A stretch of DNA of 64,000 bases from Rana temporaria. Taxonomy: Eukaryota > Chordata > Amphibia > Anura > Ranidae. The translations under genes and the position numbers were made by a program. The notes below the pieces were generated by a model, which made no database searches, was not told the DNA's origin, and was given only the letters and a program-made list of their open reading frames with translations. Position 1 is the first letter of the stretch. The number at the start of each line of letters is the position of its first letter. The DNA lies in NCBI RefSeq assembly GCF_905171775.1, contig NC_053494.1:131976210-132040209 (forward strand), read 5' to 3'. This document shows positions 10,505 through 21,886 of this stretch, piece after piece.

Positions 10505-10801
10505 ATGTCTGAGACCGACCGGGCGCGCTCACCTTTTGAGACCTTGTGCCAGCAGGTCTCCGCCTTGACGGACGCTGTGCAAAAACTTCAAGAAGGCTAT
10601 CTCCAGATGGATGGCCGCCTACAACAACTTGCCATCCCACCTGGGCCATCTGCTGTACCTGCAGCCCCTCTTACTGGACTTCCCGCTCCTCAGGCCGCAT
10701 TAACCCCAGCAGTTATGACCACGAACCCGGAACCCCGAGTACCCACTCCTGAACGCTTCTCGGGTGACCGTAGGAAGTTCAGAGCTTTCAAAAACGCCTG
10801 A
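10505..10801 (+). pseudogene. gag, N-terminal part, frameshifted
   Basis: The ATG at 10505 follows the primer site closely and opens 98 codons. It includes a predicted heptad-like helical stretch (QQVSALTDAVQKLQ) and a proline/alanine-rich linker, as in sushi-type Gag. Reading stops at a TGA at 10799 that looks like a one-base loss: the next frame continues directly with conserved capsid-like sequence up to about 10950. There a seven-T run restores the original phase relative to the downstream frame. Gag packages the RNA in the virus-like particle. The two opposite shifts compensate each other. Confidence 0.8.
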
Positions 10802-10939
10802 CCCTTTATTTTGGTTTACAGCCCAGGACTTTTTGCTCTGAGGCGGTGAAAGTGGGATTTGTCATCTCCCTCCTCTCGGATGAACCCCAGGCCTGGGCCC
10901 ATGGTCTAATGGAGCAGAGGAGTCCCGCTTTGGACACTA

Positions 10940-13915
10940 TTGACAAGTTTTTTTATTCACATGGCCAAGCTCTATGACGATCCCCTGCGTTCATCCACTG
11001 CTGAATCCACCCTCCATAATCTGAACCAGGGTAGACGCCCAGTGGAGGATTACACCGCCGAGTTCAGGAAGTGGTCGGCCGATACTGGGTGGAACGAGTT
11101 GGCCCTAAAGTACCAATATCGCCAGGGTCTCTCCGAAGCCCTAAAAGATGAACTGGCACGTTCTGAAACCCCTGCTACGCTGGAGGGTCTGATCCAGTCC
11201 GCCACCCAGTTGGACCGACGCCTACGAGAGAGGCGTTCTGAACGTTTCCAGTCCAACCGTCTCAGCTGGGCTCCGCCATGTCTGCCTTCGGTGCCCACAC
11301 CTCCTTCGGTTTCACCAACTTCTTCATTACCTGATCCAGAGCCTATGCAGCTTGGCTTAGTACGTCCGCCCCTCACTCTGGAAGAAAGACTACGCAGGCG
11401 TCGAGCCAACCTTTGCCTTTATTGCGGTGGGGACGGCCACTTTTTGCGCACATGTCCGGTGAGACCCTGTAAGTTGAAACCTGCACCAACCCTCAATTAC
11501 CATGTCTCGCATCTATCACAGACTTACGTTGTGCTTTTCCTTTCCCTGCAGCTTCCGGAAGGGGCAACCCGCCTACCGGCGATCATTGACTCGGGAGCAT
11601 GCAGCAGCTTCCTGGACTTGGCCCTGGCCCAAAAGCTGCGCATCCCTCACCGCACTAAAGATACTCACCTTCAAGTCCACCTAGCGGATGGGTCACTTCC
11701 CCGTTCTGGATTGGTTACACATGAAACACTTCCCCTGCACGTCATCTCTGATCTTGGCCATCAAGAACATCTTCGGTTGGACCTCATCCCATCTCCCATG
11801 TTCCCCATCATCCTGGGACTCCCTTGGCTTCAGCTCCATCAACCATATATCAATTGGCTCACCAGAGACATCAGTTTCACGTCTTCTTTTTGCCTTCAGC
11901 ATTGCCTGCTACCTCCTCCTGATTCTTGCTCCACCCTCATTAGCCCACCGGAAAACCTTCTACACGTCCCTCCTGCCTACTTGGGGTACAAAGACGTTTT
12001 TGATAAACAACAAGCAGATTGTTTACCCCCACATCGGCCGTATGATTGCCCTATCGATCTCCTGCCAGGCTCTGAGATTCCCTTCGGCCGTATTTTTCCC
12101 CTTTCAGAAACTGAATTAAAGGCCCTCAAGGCCTACATCGATGAGAATTTAGAGAAAAAATGTATTCGCCCCTCCTCTTCTCCCGCTGGGGCTGGGATTT
12201 TCTTCGTCGAGAAGAAGGATGGCTCACTCCGACCTTGTATAGACTATAGGGAGCTCAATAAGGTCACCATTAAAAACCGGTATCCCTTACCACTCATCCC
12301 AGAGCTGTTCCAGCGTTTCCGCTCGGCCCGCATCTTCTCAAAACTCGACCTCAGAGGAGCTTACAATCTTGTCCGGATCAGGGAAGGGGACGAGTGGAAG
12401 ACAGCGTTCAGATCTAGATTCGGACATTTCGAATACTTAGTGATGCCTTTCGGGCTTTGTAACGCCCCGGCCACTTTCCAACATTTAGTCAATGACATCT
12501 TTCGTCAGTACCTGGACGACTTCCTTGTTGTCTACCTAGATGACATCTTAATCTTTTCAGCTACGCTAGAATTACACCGGAACCACGTTAAAAAAGTACT
12601 TATGATCCTCAGACAACACAAATTATATCTCAAAGCAGAGAAATGTGAGTTCGTGAAGACTTCAATACAATTCCTAGGTTTCCTTATATCCACTGATGGG
12701 GTTGCCATGGACCCCCAAAAGGTCAAGGCAATTCAGGAATGGCCGGCTCCTACAGATAGAAAAGGTGTCCAACGTTTTATTGGCTTCGCCAATTTCTATA
12801 GAAGGTTCATTGTGGGGTTCTCCTCCATTGTCTCCCCCATCACCAAGCTTACAGGTCAAGGGAATTGGTTCCATTGGTCACGGGAAGCTCAGGAAGCCTT
12901 CATTAAGCTTAAGTCAGTATTCTCTTCCGCACTCGTTTTACATCACCCAGATCCAACACTCCCATTCATCCTGGAAGTTGACGCTTCAGAGTCCGCCACT
13001 GGTGCTGTTTTATCTCAGAGACAGGGGCCAAAATCCCTCTTGCACCCAGTTGCTTACGCCTCCCGGAAACTTACTCCGCCGGAAAAGAACTATGATGTTG
13101 GGGATAGGGAGTTGCTTGCTATCAAATTCGCATTGGAGGAATGGCGGTACTTACTGGAAGGAGCTACTCACCCTATCATAATTTTTACAGACCACAAAAA
13201 CTTAGAGTATTTGCGTTCCGCTAAGCGTCTAAGACCCAGGCAGGCTCGCTGGGCCCTCTTTTTCACGCGGTTTAACTTCCACATAACCTATAGACCCGGT
13301 TCAAAGAACGGTAAAGCCGATGCTCTTTCAAGAATGTTCCCGGAAACACCTAATACTTCAGAACCCAGCACTATCCTGAACCCTCAAAACTTTTTTCTGA
13401 TCGCTCAATCAGACTTCCTCAATTCTCTTAAATTGGCATCTCGCCAATGTACAGATCCGGAAACCTCTTCACTTGTAAAACGGGAAGATTTGTGGTGGTC
13501 TCGAGATAAGATCTTCGTGCCAAGGGAAGTAAGACAGCTACTCCTGGGTACCTTCCATGACCTCAAGATGGCAGGCCATTTTGGAACACGTAAGACCTCC
13601 GAACTAATTGCTCGATCCTTCTGGTGGCCTAAGTGGCGGCGTGACTGCAAAACTTATGTGGCCTCCTGTGTCCGTTGCCAACGCAACAAGGGTCCTAACA
13701 CCAGGGCCTGGGGTCTTCTCAAGCCACTGCCCATTCCGGAACGTCCATGGGCAGACATCTCAATGGACTTTATTGTTGATCTACCACCCTCTGAAGGGTT
13801 CACCACGATTCTAGTCGTGGTTGACCGGTTGTCAAAAATGGCACATTTTTTGCCCATGGTTGGCACGCCCTCAGCTTCCGATACGGCAAAATTTTTTTTT
13901 AAAGAGGTCGTTTAG
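10940..13915 (+). CDS. gag C-terminus and pol: protease, reverse transcriptase, RNase H, integrase N-terminus
   Basis: One continuous frame of 991 codons; the true protein enters it from gag. A retroviral zinc knuckle (C-x2-C-x4-H-x4-C) is near residues 158-171. The aspartic protease DSGA is near 217-220. The reverse transcriptase has its YLDD catalytic box near 531. RNase H has EVDAS near 679 and TDHKN further on. The integrase H-H-C-C zinc domain and the first catalytic Asp (SMDF) come near the end. Gag and pol appear fused in one frame, with no stop between them. The frame ends early at a TAG at 13913, where one extra T shifts the rest of integrase into another frame. This enzyme set copies the element RNA and inserts the cDNA. 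Confidence 0.95.
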   Translation: MTSFFIHMAKLYDDPLRSSTAESTLHNLNQGRRPVEDYTAEFRKWSADTGWNELALKYQYRQGLSEALKDELARSETPATLEGLIQSATQLDRRLRERRSERFQSNRLSWAPPCLPSVPTPPSVSPTSSLPDPEPMQLGLVRPPLTLEERLRRRRANLCLYCGGDGHFLRTCPVRPCKLKPAPTLNYHVSHLSQTYVVLFLSLQLPEGATRLPAIIDSGACSSFLDLALAQKLRIPHRTKDTHLQVHLADGSLPRSGLVTHETLPLHVISDLGHQEHLRLDLIPSPMFPIILGLPWLQLHQPYINWLTRDISFTSSFCLQHCLLPPPDSCSTLISPPENLLHVPPAYLGYKDVFDKQQADCLPPHRPYDCPIDLLPGSEIPFGRIFPLSETELKALKAYIDENLEKKCIRPSSSPAGAGIFFVEKKDGSLRPCIDYRELNKVTIKNRYPLPLIPELFQRFRSARIFSKLDLRGAYNLVRIREGDEWKTAFRSRFGHFEYLVMPFGLCNAPATFQHLVNDIFRQYLDDFLVVYLDDILIFSATLELHRNHVKKVLMILRQHKLYLKAEKCEFVKTSIQFLGFLISTDGVAMDPQKVKAIQEWPAPTDRKGVQRFIGFANFYRRFIVGFSSIVSPITKLTGQGNWFHWSREAQEAFIKLKSVFSSALVLHHPDPTLPFILEVDASESATGAVLSQRQGPKSLLHPVAYASRKLTPPEKNYDVGDRELLAIKFALEEWRYLLEGATHPIIIFTDHKNLEYLRSAKRLRPRQARWALFFTRFNFHITYRPGSKNGKADALSRMFPETPNTSEPSTILNPQNFFLIAQSDFLNSLKLASRQCTDPETSSLVKREDLWWSRDKIFVPREVRQLLLGTFHDLKMAGHFGTRKTSELIARSFWWPKWRRDCKTYVASCVRCQRNKGPNTRAWGLLKPLPIPERPWADISMDFIVDLPPSEGFTTILVVVDRLSKMAHFLPMVGTPSASDTAKFFFKEVV

Positions 13916-14993
13916 ACTTCACGGAGTCCCCAAGAGTATCGTATCCGATAGGGGTACACAGTTCACATCCAAGTTCTGGAGGGAACTGTGTAAGTCCCTG
14001 GAAGTGAAGGTTTGTCTGTCCTCGGCCTATCATCCGCAAAGCAACGGCCAAACGGAAAGAACTAACCAGACCTTGGAGCAGTACCTCCGTTGTTTCTGCT
14101 CAGTCTCCCAGAATGACTGGCGTTCACTATTAGTATCTGCAGAATTTGCATATAACAACTCCATTCATGCCTCCACAAATCAAACACCGTTTTGGGCAAA
14201 TTATGGCTTCCATCCTCCCTTCTTACCAGACTCCATTCCCGAAGCTTCTGTTCCAGCCGTCCAAGAACGGTTAGTATCCATTCAACAGAATTTCTCAAAC
14301 TTACAAGAGGTGATGCAGTGGGCTCAGGAGGACTTTAAGAAATTTTATGACAAAGGTAGAAGGGACTGTCCCACTTTTGGGGTGGGAGAGAAAGTCTGGC
14401 TGTCCGCCTCTAATCTAAAATTACCTGTCCCTTCACAAAAATTGGGCCCGAAATTCATCGATCCTTTCGAGATTAAACGCAAGATTATTCCTGTAGCCTT
14501 TGAACTGGCCTTACCTGATTCTTACCGGATTCACCCCGTATTTCATGCCTCACTTCTTAAACCCCTGGTTCCGGATCCTTTCCAAGGGAGAGCGGAGCCT
14601 CCACCTCCACCAATAGAGGTTGAAGGAGAAAGAGAGTTTGAAGTGGAAGCTATCCTTAACTGCAGGAAAAGAGGGAGACAACTCCAATACTTAATTAAAT
14701 GGAAGGGCTATCCCCCGGAGGACAGTTCATGGGAGCCTTCCAGAAACATTCATGCCCCTCGGTTGATTCGGTCCTTTCAACGCGAACATCCTGAGTTAAT
14801 GGACAGTTTGGGCGTCCGGAGTCCGCCCCTAGGGGGGGGGCACTGTCAGGGCGCAGACCTTCCACGGTCTCTTTCCCCAGTTGGTCCTGGGTGGAATCGA
14901 ACCCAGGATCTCTCCATTGAAGGTCCAGCTCTTTTGTCTCTGAGCCACTGCTCAGTGCTATTCTGTGTGCTGTCCGTTGGAACCTGGTCCTGA
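13821..14993 (+). CDS. pol 3' part: integrase core end and chromodomain
   Basis: Only the part from about 13914 is in the true frame. It continues the integrase with VSDRGTQF (second catalytic Asp) and NGQTERTNQ (catalytic Glu), then the C-terminal GPKF...HPVFHASLL segment typical of gypsy integrases. A chromodomain follows at about 14636-14790, with YLIKWKGYP and WEPSRNI. Chromodomains bind histone marks and direct insertion. The frame has no stop before the 3' LTR and runs on to 14993 inside it. A one-base change separates it from the upstream frame. Confidence 0.93.
   Translation: MTGCQKWHIFCPWLARPQLPIRQNFFLKRSFRLHGVPKSIVSDRGTQFTSKFWRELCKSLEVKVCLSSAYHPQSNGQTERTNQTLEQYLRCFCSVSQNDWRSLLVSAEFAYNNSIHASTNQTPFWANYGFHPPFLPDSIPEASVPAVQERLVSIQQNFSNLQEVMQWAQEDFKKFYDKGRRDCPTFGVGEKVWLSASNLKLPVPSQKLGPKFIDPFEIKRKIIPVAFELALPDSYRIHPVFHASLLKPLVPDPFQGRAEPPPPPIEVEGEREFEVEAILNCRKRGRQLQYLIKWKGYPPEDSSWEPSRNIHAPRLIRSFQREHPELMDSLGVRSPPLGGGHCQGADLPRSLSPVGPGWNRTQDLSIEGPALLSLSHCSVLFCVLSVGTWS
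14831..14843 (+). promoter_or_regulatory. Polypurine tract of gypsy element
   Basis: An AGGGGGGGGG run followed by CAC lies immediately before the 3' LTR at 14844. It is in the right place to prime plus-strand synthesis. Confidence 0.7.
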
Positions 14994-15536
14994 ACCTGTA
15001 CTCCTGTGAACCAATCAGTGGCCAGTGCGGCCTATTTAAGCCAGCCCCTTCCCCTTTGCTGGTTGCTGGTTTGTCATCAGTTCCTGTATGTGCTTTATCC
15101 CTTGAACTAACCTCTTGACCTGGATTACCTGATTGCTTGACTACATACCTGACCTTGGCTCGTTTATCGGATTGCTGCCTTCTCTTACCCCTGACCCCGG
15201 CTCTGGACTTTGGACTCGCTTCTCTCTGTGAACCCTGATCCCGGCTTGAATCTCAGACTTGCTGCTGTCTCCATTCCCTGAACCTGGCTTGCTTCTTGGA
15301 CTTCCTTATTCCTGCTCCTGATTGACTTTGCATTGGCTTCCGGCTTCTAACGTATCCTGTGGATTCCGGATCCCACACTTGTGATCTTCACCTCGGCTAC
15401 TACCCAGCTACCCTCCGGTGCCGGTGCCTTCTGGTGCTTCCCTCTCTCTGTTTCCACCCTCAGAGGAAGGTTAGCGCCAGTCCGCAAAGGTGAGCCGTCC
15501 GCAGCATCTCGGTCTCGGTAAGTACGTGTCCTGATA
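14844..15536 (+). repeat. 3' LTR of gypsy element
   Basis: 693 bases, same length as the 5' LTR. I see three differences by eye: G/A in CTGTGRACC, and C/T in GACCYYGGC and GACTTYGC. It is followed by the ACCAG duplication. Confidence 0.95.
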
Positions 15537-15541
15537 ACCAG

Positions 15542-16700
15542 AGACCTGGAATGGAGTTCACAAATGAGGAAAAATATATTTAGAAGATGTGGCTTACTAG
15601 AGTAATGGTTTTAAAACAGTTTTGAGCCTAAATAACTTTTCTTGAGAGTTCATTGAAATTTTTGAAGACAAAATATCTGTCTGAGTGAATGTAAGTAAAC
15701 TATAAAGGCTTAGTATAGGGCAAATCTTTCTTTAATAATAATAATATAGATAACTTGTACACAATCATTTGAAGATCTAAAGAAAGCCCTTATTAATTTA
15801 GTATTTTTGTTTAATATAGAGATCTCTCTCTCATACATTTACAATGCACAAGTGTATGTGGATGATGATTGGTATTTCAATAAAATGTGTGTGTTTTTGC
15901 ACCATTTTGTTATTTTAAGGACAACATGAGGTGTCAATATGCACAGCTTTGACTGAGCTTTGTCTAGTGACAACTGGATGTTAAAAAGAAAGGTCGGTTA
16001 AAATAGTGTATAGATCCATTATGAATAAATGATGCAGTGTGATAGAGCCACAGTGGTGAATTAAAAAGGTCACTTTTTCAGGCTTTGGGTTGACAAATGT
16101 ATTTATCTGGGAGAAATATTGTGCTTTTATAAATGGATCCATGTATTAACACGGTGGAACTTCCTGTATGTTTGTCTACACTGAAGGATGAACTAAGACT
16201 GCCTTGTGTTTAAAAAATGTCTATTTAACAGTCATAGTGTGACAAGAGCATATGTGGTTCAGTCGATCATACTGTATGATTGGTTCTGAAAAATAGTGTA
16301 ATTCAATATAATTAAGTTTCTTTCAGAAATAAAATATTTAGAAAAATTAAAATGGTTATGATTGAAAGTATAGTAAGAAGAAAAATGCAGTAATCTGGTA
16401 ATATTGTTGCTTTACGAAATTTAATTTAGTAATGGGATAAAGAGGGTTCAAATAAGAATGTAGATTGGATTAATTATATTTACTATAACCAACAGAGGTT
16501 CGTTAACTAAACAGGGATACACTCCAAGGTTTAGCTGAACAACTAGAGGCCACTTCACAAATGACTTTGTAAAATCGTATGGCCCTAGACATGATTTTAG
16601 CTAACAAGGGGGGTGTATGTAAAATGTTACCTGGGGACAGTATTTTGAGTGATAACACATTTGTACTCAGGTATAGCAATTTTGTTTCTGTTTATATTGG
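15542..16700. other. No feature recognised
   Basis: AT-rich right flank of the gypsy insertion, with no coding pattern. Confidence 0.5.
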
Positions 16701-16956
16701 TTACGATAATTTTTTGTTGTATTGACCGTATCCTCCATTACAGTCCTTACCTGTTAGGAAAAACACATACCACATTCTCAAGTGAGGGAAAGAATAGTGT
16801 TTGACCGCATCCTGAAGTTTCGTTGAAGAAGGACTACGGATAATCCCTGTCTGGACGCTATGCGAAACACAAAAGAGTTGCCAGTAGGGAGGCCAAGCAC
16901 AGGGACAAAGAGAGCATAGGGACAGTACTGATAAAATAGTCATTTTAAGGGGGGAC
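16701..16956 (+). pseudogene. 3' internal end of a degraded LTR retroelement
   Basis: It precedes an LTR-like unit and ends with the purine tract AAGGGGGGAC directly before TGTGATGG. Broken frames show no domain I can name. Confidence 0.4.
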
Positions 16957-17723
16957 TGTGATGGAGCTAAATAAAATGATTATGTTTGTGTTATGCTACT
17001 TTTTACTAAAACCACTCAAATGTTGCTTTTCTTTCTTATATTGTTTTATTTCTTTTATTTCTTGATAAATATTGTACAGGACGCCAGGGTTGGGTCCTGG
17101 ACGGGTGCTATACAGCACCACTATTTGGGCTATGGTCCCTTTAAATAGCGGGAAGAGTGTTCAGGGGGTCACCCAAAGTGGGTGAAGGATTCCAGGTAGG
17201 AGTTAATCCAGAGAGGACTGGCTCGCAGTTCTCTCTGTCTTGATAGAGTTAATTTGGGGCCTGGAATTCTGGAGGCTCTAAAGTGCTATTTGGGTGGGAA
17301 AGAGCCTCTACTCCTAAACACTGAAGAGCCAGCACACAAGGTGTTAACACTCCCAGAGAACCACCCATTTAAACAGGAAGTGGTGGTGGAGGTGTGTGGA
17401 AGGAGTGTGGAGATTGCACCTGTGAAGACAAGCTGGGAGTCTGATAGCTGCTGTTCAGAATACAGTGAGGACTTTTGGAATACAGGGGGTGAAGACCCGT
17501 CTACCAACGAACTGTATGTGTTTTGTTTTGACTTATTTTTGGTGCTGAAGATAAGCAGACTTTATTTGATGCTGAAAGCTAAGTGGACTTTTCATTTATA
17601 GTTTTCCTTGTGTGCTGAGAAAAGCCTTATTTTTTTATTGACCTATAAATAAAAGCCTTTTTATGTTCAGGTCGAACGGTTTGTGCACTTAATCCCACCG
17701 AGCTATAGCCCCCGAACGTTACA
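16957..17723 (+). repeat. LTR of a retroviral-type element
   Basis: It runs TGTGATGG to GAACGTTACA (TG...CA). It has a TTTAAATA box near 17130 and AATAAA at 17648-17653. A polypurine tract lies just upstream, so it reads as the 3' LTR of a truncated element rather than a clean solo LTR. No target duplication can be checked. The frames inside it are not genes. Confidence 0.6.
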
Positions 17724-18229
17724 ATATATACAGTATGTGTGTGGGTATATACTACAATACTGTTACTTTCCTTAAAAGACATTATAGAGTTAATCAACCC
17801 TTCTGAGGTGATAAACGAAGACAGCTGTTACTTCTTACTCCAAACCCCTCCCTTGTACTTTTTACTCCAAAACCCCCTCCATCGAAGGAAGGAAGATGGC
17901 CTCCGTGAGTCTGAAGTGTGCCACGATGCCAAGAACAAACATCACAAGAAGAAAAGCCATATATGGACTAAGCCAATCAAATGTGCTCATGTGAATGATG
18001 TCATTCTGTCTATAAAGCTATGGTAATAAAAGGGTTCAGTCTCTTTACGGCTGGACACAGGAAGCAAGCAGTTTGTCCTTCGCTCTCTGCATGTTTTCAC
18101 AATTTGGATCAGAGGCAGAATGGGTTTTTATGCTCTGGAATTTGTGCCAGAGATCATCCATTACAGTATCTGTATCAGTATCACCTCTGCAGCTTTTATT
18201 TTTATAAACAAAAAAGTTTTACCACGCTA
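17724..18229. other. No feature recognised
   Basis: No coding pattern and no clear repeat ends. Confidence 0.45.
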
Positions 18230-19020
18230 AAATATTAGAAATCTACAATAAATGTGAGCTGCAACAAAAAAGTGATATACACACAACAGTACATAGGAAA
18301 AAAGATTATAGTTGCGCTGATAAGTGAAAAATTGAAAATGATAATCAAAATCCTAAATGTTGTGAGACCAAGCAATAAAGTCCAAAGATTCCAGAGTCCT
18401 CAAAATGCTTGGAATATTAATGGTGAAGAAATAATGCAGTGAAACCAAAAAAAACACCTTATGAGATATGCGCTTACCAGAAGGCAAGCATGTTAGGCTT
18501 GCGGCTGAACCCCAGCCAGGGTTTTTACACTGGAACAGCCACCGACATCAGGGATGAGGATCCTCCCGATTGGCATAGGTGGTATAATAATCCGAAGAGA
18601 AAAAGACTCACAATAGTGATGTACCATAAACACAGTATTGGCTAAATAGTAACACACTAAGGAAAAGAGAACCACCACCGACAGGAAGCACCAAATAGAT
18701 TGCGCGCTTACCAGACAAATAAGCTTTGATAGCTTGCGGCTGAACCCCAGCCAGGGCCTTTATACCGGAACTGTCTCCAACATCACAGGCTCAGGGCTCT
18801 CCCAATTTCCAAAGTGTCAGTAAACCACCGAAAAAGATAAACTCACATAGTGATGTACCGTAAAAAGTGTATAAGTTTAATGTAAAAAATGCACTTACAG
18901 AAATAGCTTTCTTAAAAGTCTAAAAGGTAAGCTGGCCGGCTTCCACGAACGCCCGTCCTCATGGACCGTAATGCCACACGTCAGAACGTCTCCTTGCCCG
19001 ACGTACGTTTCGTCAAATAA
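18230..19020. repeat. Interspersed repeat with internal tandem units
   Basis: Two imperfect units about 232 bases apart share GCTTACCAGA, GCTTGCGGCTGAACCCCAGCC and ACTCACATAGTGATGTACC-like blocks (about 18471 and 18703). A third partial unit begins near 18890. At the right end the minus strand reads GACGAAACGTACGTCGGGC, which resembles the GAAAC...GTC half of the hammerhead-like motif; I find no CTGATGA half. Confidence 0.6.
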
Positions 19021-19169
19021 ACAAAAAATGAGAATTTTGAAAATAAATAAATATGTTTTACTTTCTGCTCTAAAACATATCCAATAAAAACATTTAAGCA
19101 ATCAAATTTCTTCATACATTTAGGTCAATATGATTTCTGCTACAAATTTCTGTTTTTATATTTTTTTTT

Positions 19170-19620
19170 TACTAGTAATCGATCGGCGACTTGTAGCGGG
19201 ACTGCCATATTGCAGCCGAAAAATTGGACACCTGACACTTTTTTGTGAACCAGTGACACTAATACAGTGATCAGTGCTAAAAATGTGCACTGTTACTGTA
19301 CTAATGACACTTGCAGGGAAGGGGTTAACATCAGGGTGATCAAAGGGTTAACTGTGTGCCTAGCTGCTGATTCAGTGTAGTGGGGGAGGTGCTTTTACTA
19401 GTGGAAGACATGGATCGGTGTTCAGGAACACGGGATCCAAACCAAAAATGGTGATCTGTCTTGTTTACATAGGCAGACTGCCTTCTGCCTCTGTACAGAA
19501 CAATCAGTATGCAATGGAAGGTGCAGTAAGTCAGATAGAGCCTGTCTCATTTCCTGGCTGGAGGACATCCAGAATAATCTAGCTCTTTCCTCACCTGCCC
19601 TAGCGACCATGGGCTGCTCA
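19170..19620 (-). repeat. Interspersed repeat, minus copy of the 42115-42616 family
   Basis: In reverse orientation it shares ordered blocks with 42115-42616: ACTAGTAAT, GATCGGCGA, GGGACTGC, GACACTTTTTTG, CAGTGACA and TACAGTGATCAGTGCT. No protein is encoded. Confidence 0.6.
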
Positions 19621-19908
19621 TTTTTTGTCTTTGGATTTCAGTTCTTTCAATGATCAAAGATGGACATCAAATGTGGGCATTACCTAGGACAGTCTGCATG
19701 CAAAAGTAGCAGCATGCTTATGAATGAATCGAGACTTCTGCTGAGTTGCCATGGCTATTTTAGTGATTTTTATAGCATAAATATATGGAATAATACATTT
19801 TAGTTACCATGTATTGTTTTTAGAGGCTGGAATTCCTCTCTGCATATGTTAACCACTTAACAACCGCCCTATAGCATATTTACTGCTACAGAATGGCCGT
19901 TCTGTATA

Positions 19909-21295
19909 CAGTGGATATAAAAAGTCTACACACATCTGCTAAAATGTCAGGTATATGTGATGTAAAAAAATGAAACAGAGCTGAATTATAAAAAAAAAAA
20001 AATCCACCTTTAATGTGAGCTATAAACTGTACAACTCAATTGAAAAAAAAAAAAAAACTAAAATAATGTGGTTGCATTAGTATAAGGTATACCCTCTTAT
20101 ACCTGAGGATGCAACTGTGTTCAGAATTAAGCAATCACATTCAAACTAATGTTAAATAGGAGTCAGTACACACATGCCATCATTTAAAGTGCCTCTGATT
20201 AACCCCAAATAAAGTTCAACTGCTCTAGTTGGTCTTTCCCGACATTTTCTTAGTCACATCCTATAGCAAAAAGTCATGGTCCACAGAGAGCTTCCAAAGC
20301 ATCAGAGGGATCTCATTGTTAAAAGGTATCAGTCAGAAAAAGGGTACAACAGAATTTCCAAGGCATTAGATATACCATGGAACACAGTAAAGGCAGTCAT
20401 CAAGTGGAGAAAATATGGCACAACAGTGACATTACCAAGAACTGGACGTCCCTCCAACATTGATGAACAGACTAGAAGAAAATTGGTCAGGGAGGCTGCC
20501 AAGAGACCTACAGTAACATTAAAAGAGCTGCAGGAATATCTGGCCAGTACTGGCTTTTTGGGACATGTGACAACAATCTCCCATATTTTTCATATGTCTG
20601 AGCTATGGGGTGGCAAGACTGAAGCCTTTTTTTAGCCAAGAATTAAGTCTCTGAAGTCATCTGAAGTCTCCCAAAAGCATGTGGGAAAATGTGTTATGGC
20701 CTGATAAAACCAAGGTTGAACTTTTTGGCCATAATTCAAAAAGATATGTTTGGCGCAAAAACAACACTGCACATCACCAAAAGAACACCATACACACCGG
20801 GAAGCATGGTGGTGGCAGCATCATGCTATGGGGCGGTTTTTCTTCAGCTGGAACACGGCCTTAGTCCAGGTAGAGGGAATTATGAACAGTTCCAAAAAAC
20901 AGTCAATATTGGCACAAAACCTTCAGGCTTCTGCTAGAAAGCTGAACATGAAGAGGAACTTCATCTTTCAGCATGGCAATGACCCTAAGCATACATCCAA
21001 ATTAACAAATTAATGGCTTTACCAGAAGAAGATTAATGTTTTGAAATGGCCCAGCCAGAGCTAAAGACCTAAATGCGATTGAAGATGCCCTCGCAATCTG
21101 ACAGATTTGGAGTGTTTTTGTAAAGAAGAGTGGGTAAATATTGCCAAGTCAATATGTGCCATGCTGATAGACTCATACCCATGCTGATTTACTTCCATCC
21201 ACCTAAAAGATTTCAATTTGTTGTTCAACCTATGTGACTGAGTATGCCCATTCACCAAAAAAGTGTCAAAAAGTAATAAAAACACATAGATAGTT
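19909..21295 (+). mobile_element. Truncated Tc1/mariner element
   Basis: The left terminal repeat begins CAGTGGATATAAAAAGTCTA at 19909, with TA immediately before (19907-19908). The transposase remnant follows. The matching right terminal repeat is not found near 21300, so the 3' end is lost. It sits within another repeat beginning near 19848. Confidence 0.85.
20276..21200 (+). pseudogene. Tc1-type transposase, broken
   Basis: The first frame (20276-20635) holds the paired-like N-terminal HTH: KHQRDLIVKRYQ, then WNTVKAVIKWRKYG and a GRPSN AT-hook-like block. It then shifts frame. Later frames hold WPDKTKVELFG (first catalytic Asp region), HGGGSIMLWGGFS, QHGNDPKHTS (second Asp) and LNAIEDAL (Glu). 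At least three shifts or stops separate these blocks, so no transposase can be made. Intact family members are about 340 residues and act with a DD34E triad. Confidence 0.9.
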
Positions 21296-21299
21296 TTTG

Positions 21300-21886
21300 A
21301 CAATTCCTTTATTAAAAAAAATCAAAACAAAACAAAACGTGTATCCTGATGAAAATCCATTGTCAATAACATCCCCTGCGGCACCGAAAAAAATACGCTC
21401 CGCACTCATTGACGACTGACCGATGAATGCCTCCTCGCTGTTTAACAGTTCTTATATTGGTAAGAGCGGGGTCATCTGGCGACGGGGTCATATTGGGCCC
21501 CCCCCCCATTGTGATGCCACGGACCACTGCCTGCTGATGGACTATTTTTTACCGGAAAATTCGTTTTTTTTTATTCCGCTGCCAGCGGGGAAGCCCAATG
21601 ACAGCTAATGACTCAACAGTTGTTAAAGACGCGGCCTGCTTCCAGGCCCCACTCCTTAACAACCAGCTTTTACTGTGCCCTGATTGAGCAAAGCTTTGCC
21701 CAATCAGGGCGCAGAATGCACTATGCAAATTCAGCCAATGTTCCGCCCAAATTAAGGCTTAGCCGTTCACCCAACTCTAGTTCTGAGGACTCCAAGAAAC
21801 AAGGAGCAGTCTGGAAGAAATCCTGGATAGAAGGAAGAGAACTCCATAAAAAAGAAGGAACGGGACTCCATAAGACCAAAGAAAGA
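21300..21886. other. Repeat-like DNA, family not recognised
   Basis: It contains a short near palindrome, CCTGATTGAGCAAAGC with GCTTTGCCCAATCAGGGC (21678-21713). No gene is seen. Confidence 0.4.

Larger units (their letters stand above)
9797..15536 (+). mobile_element. Complete Ty3/gypsy chromovirus LTR retrotransposon
   Basis: Two LTRs of 693 bases (9797-10489 and 14844-15536) flank gag and pol. The 5-bp duplication ACCAG lies at 9792-9796 and 15537-15541. The LTRs differ at three positions, all transitions, so the insertion is young. Domain order is gag zinc knuckle, aspartic protease, reverse transcriptase, RNase H, integrase, chromodomain, which defines the chromovirus branch. Three frameshifts interrupt the coding region (near 10800, in a T run near 10950, and near 13912). 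Confidence 0.96.

Noticed and set aside
17254..17601. 115-codon plus-strand frame
   Set aside because: It lies inside the LTR at 16957-17723 and has no known domain.
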